The translations under genes were made by a program, and so were the position numbers. DNA of 64,000 bases, from the NCBI GenBank assembly GCA_035551835.1, contig DASZMN010000099.1, forward strand, positions 1 through 64,000, given 5' to 3'. The notes under the pieces were generated by a model. That model had not been told where the DNA came from. It did not search any database and saw only the letters and a list, made by a program, of their open reading frames with translations. Within the stretch, counting starts at the first letter, position 1; each line of letters starts with the position of its first letter. Below are positions 1 through 8,974 of the stretch, in pieces. This DNA comes from Bog-473 sp035551835 (GTDB taxonomy: Bacteria; Actinomycetota; Acidimicrobiia; Acidimicrobiales; RAAP-2).

Positions 1-1
1 C

Positions 2-325
2 CTGCGCGCGCTCTACCAGGTGCTCCAGGAGAAGCTGGTCAAGCGACAGGTGTCGCTGAAGGCCTTCGACGCGGGGAAGATCGAGGAGGCCCAGAAGGGC
101 ACCGCCCGCCAGCACGTCGCGATCCGGGCCGGCATCTCGTCGGACCACGCCAAGAAGCTCAACAAGTTCATCAAGGACCTCGGCCTCAAGGGGGTGTCGT
201 CGCAGACCCAGGGGGAGCAGCTGCGGGTCTCGGGCAAGAAGCGCGACGACCTCCAAGAGGTGATCGCGAAGTGCAAGGCCGAGGACTTCGGCATTCCCCT
301 GCAATTCTCCAACTTCAGGGACTGA
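2..325 (+). CDS. yajQ: YajQ family nucleotide-binding protein (3' part)
   Basis: C-terminal part of a YajQ/UPF0234 protein; the reading frame is open to the left edge, so the start lies outside the window. About 107 residues are visible, against roughly 163 for the whole family protein. The family-typical 'KLVKRQVSLKAF' and 'AEDFGIPLQFSNFRD' end are both present, together with the basic stretch around 'KKLNKFIKDLGLKG'. Members of this family bind nucleotides, and some have been reported to bind cyclic di-GMP; the precise role here is unknown. The gene runs convergently toward the GtrA-like gene, with about 60 bases between the stops. Confidence 0.9.
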   Translation: MRALYQVLQEKLVKRQVSLKAFDAGKIEEAQKGTARQHVAIRAGISSDHAKKLNKFIKDLGLKGVSSQTQGEQLRVSGKKRDDLQEVIAKCKAEDFGIPLQFSNFRD

Positions 326-388
326 GGGCCGCCGGCCAGGGCACGGGGCACGTCGGGGTGGGTGCCGCGCCGTCGCGCCGCCAGGCGC

Positions 389-997
389 TCAGGCGTTGTC
401 CGAGGATTCCACCGCCACCTTTTCCGCGTGGTGCTCTTCGAATTCGATCGGCTCGATGTGGAAGAGCTTGTTGTAGATGACGAACTTCACGAACCAGAGG
501 ATGGCGAAGGAGAGCAGGTTCGCCCCGTTCACCAACAATGTCGTGGCGCCGTGACCGAGGCCGTGGTGGCGAGCGAAGTCGCCGGCCAAATACACGGCGA
601 GGCTGGAGAACGCGAGCCCGATGAAGGACAGCACCCAGAACGGCAAGACCTCACGCCAGAGGTGTGACCGGCCTCCCTTGCCCCACACCCACTTGCGGTT
701 GAGGTAATAGGACGGAATGGTCGCCAAGACGTTCGCCAAGATGTTCGCCGGCACCTCGGACATGACCCGCCAGACGCCGAACGTCATGAACAAGGTGACC
801 TGCGACACGATGGTCGAGACCACCGAGACGCCGGCGTACTTGATCAGCTTCACGCTCGAGGGGTGGGCGATGACCTGACGCAAGCGAACCGGCAGGGGCT
901 GACCGGACGACCAGATATGCGAGAGCGGCGGGTGCCCGGGGTGCTGGCTCGAGGACACTGGGCTCTCGTCGGTCGAGCCCGGAGTCGAAGGCGGCAC
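389..997 (-). CDS. GtrA family membrane protein
   Basis: A 202-residue protein with an N-terminal Pro/Ser-rich tail of about 45 residues followed by four hydrophobic segments, the GtrA (PF04138) layout. Typical elements are 'KYAGVSVVSTIVSQ' in helix 1, the 'YYLNRKWVW' turn between helices 2 and 3, and 'FVKFVIYNKLFH' after helix 4. GtrA proteins are proposed to flip polyprenyl-linked sugars or act with glycosyltransferases in cell-surface glycan synthesis. The chosen GTG start makes the tail longer than usual, so an internal start near the first membrane segment is possible. Substrate cannot be read from the sequence. Confidence 0.82.
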   Translation of the reverse strand: MPPSTPGSTDESPVSSSQHPGHPPLSHIWSSGQPLPVRLRQVIAHPSSVKLIKYAGVSVVSTIVSQVTLFMTFGVWRVMSEVPANILANVLATIPSYYLNRKWVWGKGGRSHLWREVLPFWVLSFIGLAFSSLAVYLAGDFARHHGLGHGATTLLVNGANLLSFAILWFVKFVIYNKLFHIEPIEFEEHHAEKVAVESSDNA

Positions 998-1041
998 GTC
1001 CCAAGATTAGCCGAGAGGCCAATTTGGCCCCTGTCAGCCGG

Positions 1042-2256
1042 CTACACGCTCGGTGTGAGCAACCGGTTGGACCGGGCCACCTCGCCGAACCAATGGGCGC
1101 TCGGCTTGGGCCTTCGCTCGAACGTGCCGGGGGCCACCCCCACCAGCCCGAACTTGGGCCCGTACCCCAGGTGCCACTCGAAGTTGTCCAGCAGGCTCCA
1201 CACGAAGTAGCCCCGCAGGTCGACGCCCTCCTCGAGGCACCGGTGGGCGCTCTCGAGGGCCTCGGCGAGGAACGCGATCCGCTCCGTGTCGTCGGCGGTG
1301 GCGATCCCGTTCTCGGTCACGACTACCGGCCGCCCGCTCACCGCGGCGGCGCGGCGGACCGTGTGCTCGACCGCCTGGGGCCATCGCTCCTCACCCATCT
1401 GGGTGAGTGGCACGCCCGGTTCGTTTCCCGCCAGGCCCTCAGGCCCGAAGTGCATGCGCGTGTAGCACTGCACGCCGACGAAGTCGTCGCCCTCCGTCGC
1501 GCGCAAGAAGACGTTCTCGAGCATCTCTTCGGCCGCGTCGCGCAGCGCCTCGCCGCCCTCGTCCGCCGTGATCTCGGCCATCGACAGCGTGAGGCCCACC
1601 GGGAAGTCACCGGGCCCGGCGCGCAGCGCGTCGACGGCCAGGCGGTGCGCGCGCACCATGGTCTCGTTCACGGCGCGGTAGCGGACGAAATCCTCTTTGA
1701 CGCCCGGTGGGTACTCGCCTTGGAAATATCCCATGACCGACACCACGTTCGGCTCGTTGATCGTGCACGCCCAGCCGACGAGGTCACCCAGGTGCGCCGT
1801 GGCCCGGCTGACGAAGCGGGCGAAACGGTCGGCGGCGTCGGGTGCCTCCCAACCCCCGCGTGCCGCCAGCCAGCGCGGCGACGTGAAGTGGTGGTACGTC
1901 ACGACCGGGGTGATCCCCTGCCCGTGACACGCGGCACAGATGCGCCGATAGTGCTCGAGCGCAGCCGTCGAGAACTCGCCCTCCTCGGGCTCGATGCGGC
2001 TCCACTCGAGCGAGAAACGGTAGGCACCCAAGCCCATGTCCGCCACGAGGTCGATGTCCTCGCGCCAGCGGTGCAGCGAGTCGCACGCGTCGCCGCTCGG
2101 CTCGAGCGTGCCCGAATCGGGGTTGTGCTCCCACGCCCACCAGTCGTTGTTGACGTTGGCCCCTTCGATCTGGTGGGCGGCCGTGGCCACGCCCCAGGTG
2201 AAGCCGTCGGGGAACACCAGCTCGCGTCCGGCGCCCGGTGGGCTCGCAGTGGTCAC
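1042..2256 (-). CDS. Glycoside hydrolase family 1 beta-glucosidase
   Basis: A 404-residue GH1 enzyme that should hydrolyse beta-glycosides by a retaining mechanism. The acid/base glutamate is E168 in 'TINEPN' and the nucleophile is E315 in 'VTENG'. The N-terminal 'FPDGFTWGVATAAHQIEG' signature and the late 'YFVWSLLDNFEWHLGYGPKFGLV' region complete the family pattern. The frame is open far upstream, but homology begins just after the GTG at 2256 ('VTTASPPGAGREL'), so that start is used; the further upstream frame would run antisense through tesB. There is no signal peptide, so action on imported cellobiose or similar glycosides in the cytoplasm is likely. At about 400 residues it is shorter than many GH1 enzymes (about 450). 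Confidence 0.93.
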   Translation of the reverse strand: MTTASPPGAGRELVFPDGFTWGVATAAHQIEGANVNNDWWAWEHNPDSGTLEPSGDACDSLHRWREDIDLVADMGLGAYRFSLEWSRIEPEEGEFSTAALEHYRRICAACHGQGITPVVTYHHFTSPRWLAARGGWEAPDAADRFARFVSRATAHLGDLVGWACTINEPNVVSVMGYFQGEYPPGVKEDFVRYRAVNETMVRAHRLAVDALRAGPGDFPVGLTLSMAEITADEGGEALRDAAEEMLENVFLRATEGDDFVGVQCYTRMHFGPEGLAGNEPGVPLTQMGEERWPQAVEHTVRRAAAVSGRPVVVTENGIATADDTERIAFLAEALESAHRCLEEGVDLRGYFVWSLLDNFEWHLGYGPKFGLVGVAPGTFERRPKPSAHWFGEVARSNRLLTPSV

Positions 2257-2331
2257 GGCGCCGCAGGGTAGCGGCCGCCGCTCCGGCGTGCGTCGACCGG
2301 CCCCCGGGCGTGAGCCTGCGAACATGGGCCG

Positions 2332-3183
2332 ATGAGCGCGTCCTTGGAGTTCCTCGTCCGCTTGCTCGACCTCGAGCCGATTGAGGTGAACATCTTTCGC
2401 GGCATCCAACCGAACGAGGAGCGCCAGCGCGTCTTCGGGGGCCAGGTGGCGGGGCAGGCGCTCATGGCGGCGGGCCGGACGGTGGAGCACGGCCGCGTCC
2501 ATTCGCTCCACGCGTACTTCCTCCGGCCGGGCGACCCGACGGTGCCCATCCTCTACGAGGTGGACCGCATCCGCGACGGGAGGTCGTTCACCACCCGCCG
2601 CGTCGTCGCCATTCAGCACGGGCGGGCCATCTTCAACATGTCGGCCTCGTTCGAGGACCTCGAGGAGAGCCCGATTGAGCACCAGCTCCCCATGCCGGAC
2701 GTGCCGGCGCCCGAGACCCTCGCCCCGCTGTTCGAGCGGCTGGAACCTTGGAAGGAGGAGCTGGCCGACTGGTTCGACCGGCCCCATCCGATCGACCAGC
2801 GCCACATCGGCGAGCTGCCCTGGCACAGCAAGGGGGCCGGAGAGCCCCACCAGCGCCTGTGGATCCGCGCCGACGGCGAGCTGCCCGACGACCCGCTGCT
2901 CCACGCGTGCGTCGCGGCCTACGCGTCGGACATGAGCCTCTTCGACGTCATCTTGGCCCCCCACGACGTCAGTTGGGACGACGCCGAATTCATGGGGGCC
3001 AGCCTCGACCACTGCATGTGGTTCCACCGGCCCTTCCGGGCCGACGAATGGCTGCTCTACGACACCGACTCGCCGATCGCGGCGCACGGACGTGGCCTGG
3101 CGCGCGGGTTCCTGTTCGGGCGGTCCGGGCAGCTGTGCGTCACCGTGGCCCAGGAGGGCCTGGCGCGCATCGGGCGCCGCTAG
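2332..3183 (+). CDS. tesB: Acyl-CoA thioesterase II
   Basis: A 283-residue TesB-type double hot-dog thioesterase that hydrolyses acyl-CoA to free fatty acid and CoA. The first hot dog carries 'ERQRVFGGQVAGQALMAA' (residues about 30-48). The second carries 'SLDHCMWFHRPFRADEWLLY' and ends with 'RSGQLCVTVAQEGL', both diagnostic for the family. The ATG at 2332 has no obvious Shine-Dalgarno sequence. Its stop at 3183 directly abuts the end of the opposing citrate synthase gene at 3184, so there is no intergenic terminator between the two convergent genes. Confidence 0.95.
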   Translation: MSASLEFLVRLLDLEPIEVNIFRGIQPNEERQRVFGGQVAGQALMAAGRTVEHGRVHSLHAYFLRPGDPTVPILYEVDRIRDGRSFTTRRVVAIQHGRAIFNMSASFEDLEESPIEHQLPMPDVPAPETLAPLFERLEPWKEELADWFDRPHPIDQRHIGELPWHSKGAGEPHQRLWIRADGELPDDPLLHACVAAYASDMSLFDVILAPHDVSWDDAEFMGASLDHCMWFHRPFRADEWLLYDTDSPIAAHGRGLARGFLFGRSGQLCVTVAQEGLARIGRR

Positions 3184-4458
<1,275 letters not shown>

Positions 4459-4500
4459 GAGCTCGAGCCTCCAATTCCTGGTTTCGGTGCAACGACGATC

Positions 4501-5646
4501 CTATGGCCGCGATGTGCACGTGGTCGACAGCTGCCCCTTGGGCCCTGCACACGTCGCAAGTGCCACCTGGAGAACGTCCTGGACCGACGTGTCGACCGTC
4601 TGCGTCTGGCCCGCAGGGAGGACCACGCTGATCGTGAGCACGTAGGTCTGGCCCGGGGTGACGTGGAAATTCGTGGTCGGGAGGGCCCGTGAGGCCGCCG
4701 ACGCGAGCGCGACGGTGTCCGTCCGGGTGGACGTCGCGCCCGATGCCTGGTTGGCGATGGTGAGATGAACGGTGGCCCGCGGCTCGTCGACGGTGCCGTT
4801 GTTGCCGAGCACGACGTCGACGGAGATCTGCGTCGTCGGCGAGATGACCGACACGCTCGAGGATCCGCCTTGCGGCGTGGGCAGGGCGGGCGGGGTGATT
4901 TGGACGGTGCGCAACGCCAGGTAGTGCGACGCCGCGAGCGACGGTGACGTTGCCATGAGGTCGACCTGGGTGGCCACGGTGCCCAGTCCCCATTGCTCGG
5001 AATTGCGTACCCACGCGGACGTGGGGAGCCGGCCGTGACCCGCGGCGGTCGCGAGCGTGTGCCGCACCGATCGGTAGAGCGAGTCGGAGTGCGCCAACAG
5101 CGCGCCGACCGCCGCAATGCGGTTGGTCGCCTGGGTTCCCGAGAGGAGCGTGGCCTGACCGCCCGACGTCGAGGCTGCGGTGGCGGCCGCGCCAGCCACC
5201 GGGAGGGGCTGCATGCCGAGGTAGCCGTCGACGGCCGAGCGGAGGTTGCGCGCCGCCTCGGCGCGGTCGGCGAAGACGGCGGCGAAGTCCGCACCGACCG
5301 AGCCGAGCGGCGTCGCCTGCGCCGCACTGGCCGCCCGGGTCGACTCGGCCGCCGACTGGGTGACGACCCCGTCGAGCTCGACTTGGAGACCGAGCCGGTT
5401 CTGCGTCTGGAGCCCGTTCATCAGGTCCGCCACCGACGTCCCCGTCGCGTTGGACTCCTCGGCCACCACGCTGCCCTGCGCGGCCAGCGTCCGGTTGGAG
5501 TCGGTGTCGTAGCCCTGCGACTGCCGCGGGACCTGCGTCAGGCCCCCCACGAGGAGCGCCAGGAGGACGACCACCGCGCCGAGCACGATGAGCGCCCCGG
5601 CGGGTGATCGACGGCGCGCGCGACGGCGGGACCTACGGGGCGACAT
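4501..5646 (-). CDS. Membrane-anchored protein of unknown function
   Basis: A 381-residue protein that I do not recognise. It begins with a strongly basic cytoplasmic tail ('RRSRRRARRRS') and one transmembrane segment at about residues 16-38, giving an N-in topology with the bulk outside. The middle is Ala/Thr/Ser-rich and probably helical (about residues 60-240). The C-terminal part, from about 260 on, is beta-rich with 'ISVDVVLGNNGTVDEPRATVHLTI', which resembles a CARDB or other Ig-like adhesion fold. It follows the sqdB-like gene by 32 bases on the same strand and may share its transcript, suggesting a cell-envelope role; that link is inference. Confidence 0.7.
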   Translation of the reverse strand: MSPRRSRRRARRRSPAGALIVLGAVVVLLALLVGGLTQVPRQSQGYDTDSNRTLAAQGSVVAEESNATGTSVADLMNGLQTQNRLGLQVELDGVVTQSAAESTRAASAAQATPLGSVGADFAAVFADRAEAARNLRSAVDGYLGMQPLPVAGAAATAASTSGGQATLLSGTQATNRIAAVGALLAHSDSLYRSVRHTLATAAGHGRLPTSAWVRNSEQWGLGTVATQVDLMATSPSLAASHYLALRTVQITPPALPTPQGGSSSVSVISPTTQISVDVVLGNNGTVDEPRATVHLTIANQASGATSTRTDTVALASAASRALPTTNFHVTPGQTYVLTISVVLPAGQTQTVDTSVQDVLQVALATCAGPKGQLSTTCTSRP

Positions 5647-5678
5647 CGCCGCAGGAACCTACTGCGGGCGGGGTGGAA

Positions 5679-6881
5679 CTACAGCGCGAGGAAGGAAGAG
5701 TCCCCCGATTCGCCCGCTGTGGTGAGCGTGCTGGCGCTCGAGCGCCACTGGACCGTCGGGGCGATGGCACGCACGTCCACCCGGTCACGGTGCTGCTCGA
5801 CCAGCTCGAGGATCTCGGCGATGACCTCGTCCGTCAGCAGGTGCGGCTGGAGCCCGAGGTCGAGCAGCTTGGTGTTCGCCGCGTGGAAGTAGTGCTCCTC
5901 GTTCTCGACGCGCGGGTTGGCCAGACCCTCGGCGACGTCGACGCGCGTCGGGCAGATCCGCTTGACCATCTCCGCCATGTCCCGGACCGAGAACGACTCG
6001 GTGAATTGGTTGAAGACCCGGAACTCGCCGCGCTCGGCCGGGTTCTCAATGGCCAACGTGACACAGGCGAGCGTGTCGCGGATGTTGAGCATGCCGCGCG
6101 TCTGTCCGCCCGCGCCGTAGACGGTCAGCGGGTGTCCGGTGACGGCCTGCACGCAGAAGCGGTTCAGCACCGTCCCGAAGACGCCGTCGTAGTCGAAGCG
6201 GGTGGCCAGCAGGGGGTCGAGGTCGGTCTCGGCTGTCGACTGCCCGTAGACGATGCCCTGGTTGAGGTCGGTGGCGCGCAGGCCCCAGATGCGGCAGCCG
6301 AACATGATGTTGTGGCTGTCGTGCACCTTGGACAGGTGGTAGAAGGACCCGGGCTGCTTGGGGTAGGGCAGCACGTCGGTGCGTCCCTTGTGGGTGATCT
6401 CGATGAAACCCTCTTCGATGTCGATGTTCGGGTAGCCGTACTCGCCCATCGTCCCCAGCTTCACCAAGTGGATGTCGGGGTCGATCTCCTGGATGGCGTA
6501 CATCACGTTGAGGTTGCCGACGACGTTGTTCACCTGTGTGTAGACGGCGTGCTCGCGGTCGATCATGGAGTAGGGGGCCGACCGCTGCTCACCGAAGTGC
6601 ACGATGGCATCGGGCTTGGTCTCTGCCACCACGCTGTAGGTGAAGGCGGCGTCGGTGAGGTTGCCGATCCGGACGTCGACGGCATGGCCGGAGAGCTGTT
6701 CCCAGCGCGTCACGCGGTCGGGCAGCGAGGCGATCGGCACCAGGCTGTCGACGCCCATCTCGCGGTCGTACTCGCGGCGCACGAGGTTGTCGACGACCGT
6801 GACGTCGTGGCCACGGGCCGACAGGTGCAGCGCGGTGGGCCAACCGAGATAGCCGTCGCCCCCGAGTACCAGAATCCTCAT
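5679..6881 (-). CDS. sqdB: UDP-sulfoquinovose synthase-like NAD-dependent epimerase
   Basis: A 400-residue extended short-chain dehydrogenase. It has the Rossmann motif 'GGDGYLGWPTALHL' near the N-terminus, the catalytic Thr/Glu segment 'KLGTMGEYGYPNIDIEEG' and the Tyr-X3-Lys motif in 'FYHLSKVHD'. These match SqdB/SQD1, which makes UDP-sulfoquinovose from UDP-glucose and sulfite for sulfolipid or sulfoglycan synthesis. The ATG at 6881 is chosen because it lies just ahead of the Rossmann fold and has a purine-rich stretch (AAAGGTTGAGG) upstream. No sqdX/sqdD-type glycosyltransferase is seen nearby, so the final product (sulfolipid or glycan) is open. Confidence 0.85.
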   Translation of the reverse strand: MRILVLGGDGYLGWPTALHLSARGHDVTVVDNLVRREYDREMGVDSLVPIASLPDRVTRWEQLSGHAVDVRIGNLTDAAFTYSVVAETKPDAIVHFGEQRSAPYSMIDREHAVYTQVNNVVGNLNVMYAIQEIDPDIHLVKLGTMGEYGYPNIDIEEGFIEITHKGRTDVLPYPKQPGSFYHLSKVHDSHNIMFGCRIWGLRATDLNQGIVYGQSTAETDLDPLLATRFDYDGVFGTVLNRFCVQAVTGHPLTVYGAGGQTRGMLNIRDTLACVTLAIENPAERGEFRVFNQFTESFSVRDMAEMVKRICPTRVDVAEGLANPRVENEEHYFHAANTKLLDLGLQPHLLTDEVIAEILELVEQHRDRVDVRAIAPTVQWRSSASTLTTAGESGDSSFLAL

Positions 6882-7054
6882 CCTCAACCTTTGTTTTCGC
6901 TCAGGCTCCGCTTTTGTTGCGAAGTCGTGTCGGGCCAATCATGCGGCAGCACCCTGAATCCAGCCTGTGTATGGGCTGTCATTGGTGTGAGACCAGGGCG
7001 TTTGTCGATTCGGAGCCTATGAGAAGCCTCAACCGCTGTTGGCGGATGGTCCGC

Positions 7055-8974
7055 TCAACCGCCGTTGCCCCAGAGGGCCCGGCGCAAACCCGAGGCCCGC
7101 GAGATCGGCCGTTCCACGGCGGCCCGGATGGGTTCCTCGCCGCCGACCACGATCAGGCGCTCCTGCGCGCGCGTCACCGCCGTGTAGAGGAGCTCGCGGG
7201 TCAACAGGCGTGAGCCGGCTCCCGGCAGGAGGAGGGCGACGGTGTGGAACTGCGAGCCCTGGCTCTTGTGCACCGTCATGGCGTAGACGGTATCGATCGC
7301 GGCCAGGCGGGTCGGGCTGACCGTGACGACCTCGCCACCGCGCTCGAAGGCGGCAACCATCGGGCGGTCCACGCCGCGCACGACAACGCCGACGTCGCCG
7401 TTGAAGAGCTGGAGCGCGTGGTCGTTCTCGGTGACGATCAGCGGGCGGCCGACGTACCAGTCGGCCCCCGTCGAGAAACCCTCGACGTCCGCCATGAGCC
7501 AGGCCTCGATCTGACGGGTCCACGTCGTCACGCCTTCGGGGCCGCGGCGGTGCGCGCAGAGGAGGCGGAAACGACCGAGCGCGTCCAGCGCCGCCTCGGC
7601 GTCGCCGGCCCGGGCCGCCTCGATTGCGGCCCGGCCGTTCTCGATCGCCAGGGTCCGGATGACGCGCAGGTCCGAGGCGGCGGCCTCGCCGGTGGCGGCC
7701 GGGATCCACTGCACGTTGGACCCGCCGGCCGCCAGAACGCCCAGCGCGCCGTCGGCGTCACCACGCTGGATGGCGCGGGCGAGTTCGGCGATGCCGCCGC
7801 CGTGGCGTCGGACGTAGCGCAACGCGACCACCCCGTCGCCGATGGCCGAAGGCCGCGCGGCGGCGCTCGGCGGAACCGGACGGCCGGTCACCGTGGCGAC
7901 CCGCTCCCGGGCGGCCTCCCCCATGCACATTCCGGCCGCGGCCGGCCCCACCACGTCGCCGAGCACGGCGCCTGCCTCGACCGAGGCCAACTGCTCGGGG
8001 TCACCGACGAGAACGAGGCGGGCCTCGGGGCCCACGGCTTCGAGGAGGCGCGCCATCATCGAGAGCGAGACCATGGACGTCTCGTCGACCACGACGGCGT
8101 CGTGGCGCAACGGGTTGCCGGCGTGATGGCGGAACCGGGTCCGATTGCCCGGGTCGAACCCCAGCAGGCGGTGGATGGTGGTGCCGCGCAGCGCCTGCAA
8201 CCGGGCCCGCGCCGCGCCGTCGATCTCCAGGCCCTCCGCCTCGGCGCGCACGGCCTCCTCGAGCCGGGCCGCCGCCTTCCCCGTCGGGGCCGCCAGTGCG
8301 ACGAGCGGTGGCCCGCCGCCGGTGGCCGCGGCCTGCGCATCGAGCAGCGCCAGCACGCGGGCGACCGTGGTCGTCTTGCCGGTTCCGGGACCCCCCGCGA
8401 TCACCGAGAGCCGCCGCAGCACCGCGGTGGCCGCCGCAACGGGCTGGAGGTGGTCGGGGTCCTCGTCGCCGGGGTCCTCCCGGAACAGGCTCCCGAGGCC
8501 CTCGGCCAGGAGGGCGGCGTCCACCCCGGGGGCGGGGGCCTCGGCCCGCCGCAGCAGATCCCGTCCCACCGCCACCTCGTCGAGCCACTGTCGGTTCAGG
8601 TAGAGGTTGGAACCCTCGAGATGCAGCGGGCGGTCCTCGCCGACCAGGCCGCTCCCCGCGAGCACGCGCAGCCACTGGTCGGGCTCGGGCCAGGGCAGCT
8701 CGTCGACCTCGACGTCGCGGTCCGTGTCGCTGCTCGCCGTGTGCCTGATCGTTCTCAGGTCCACGCAGACGTGGCCCAGCCGGGGGGCACGAGCCGCGAA
8801 GGCGGCCGCGAGCTGGATGGCCTCGTCGCTGACGCCGCCGAGCTCGCTCAAGCAGCGCGCCACGTGGAAGTCGGACGGGGTCAGGATGCCGGCCGCATTG
8901 AACAGCTGGAGCCGGCCCACCGAGCCACGGGCCACCAGGGCGTCGAAGACATCGACACCCTCGACCGCGCTCAC
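7055..8974 (-). CDS. recD: Exodeoxyribonuclease V alpha subunit (RecD)
   Basis: A 639-residue RecD, the 5'-3' helicase motor of RecBCD. Walker A is 'GGPGTGKTTT' near residue 195, Walker B-type 'VVVDETSMVS' follows, and motif V/VI appear as 'MTVHKSQGSQF' and 'ELLYTAVTRAQERL' near the C-terminus. The GTG start at 8974 overlaps the recB stop as GTGA, so the two are translationally coupled. Last gene of the recC-recB-recD operon. About 170 bases separate its stop from the sqdB start, a region in which I see no gene. Confidence 0.95.
   Translation of the reverse strand: MSAVEGVDVFDALVARGSVGRLQLFNAAGILTPSDFHVARCLSELGGVSDEAIQLAAAFAARAPRLGHVCVDLRTIRHTASSDTDRDVEVDELPWPEPDQWLRVLAGSGLVGEDRPLHLEGSNLYLNRQWLDEVAVGRDLLRRAEAPAPGVDAALLAEGLGSLFREDPGDEDPDHLQPVAAATAVLRRLSVIAGGPGTGKTTTVARVLALLDAQAAATGGGPPLVALAAPTGKAAARLEEAVRAEAEGLEIDGAARARLQALRGTTIHRLLGFDPGNRTRFRHHAGNPLRHDAVVVDETSMVSLSMMARLLEAVGPEARLVLVGDPEQLASVEAGAVLGDVVGPAAAGMCMGEAARERVATVTGRPVPPSAAARPSAIGDGVVALRYVRRHGGGIAELARAIQRGDADGALGVLAAGGSNVQWIPAATGEAAASDLRVIRTLAIENGRAAIEAARAGDAEAALDALGRFRLLCAHRRGPEGVTTWTRQIEAWLMADVEGFSTGADWYVGRPLIVTENDHALQLFNGDVGVVVRGVDRPMVAAFERGGEVVTVSPTRLAAIDTVYAMTVHKSQGSQFHTVALLLPGAGSRLLTRELLYTAVTRAQERLIVVGGEEPIRAAVERPISRASGLRRALWGNGG

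Noticed and set aside
2257..3087. N-terminal extension of the GH1 frame across tesB
   Set aside because: The extra residues are antisense to tesB and unlike any GH1; a GTG at 2256 begins the homology.
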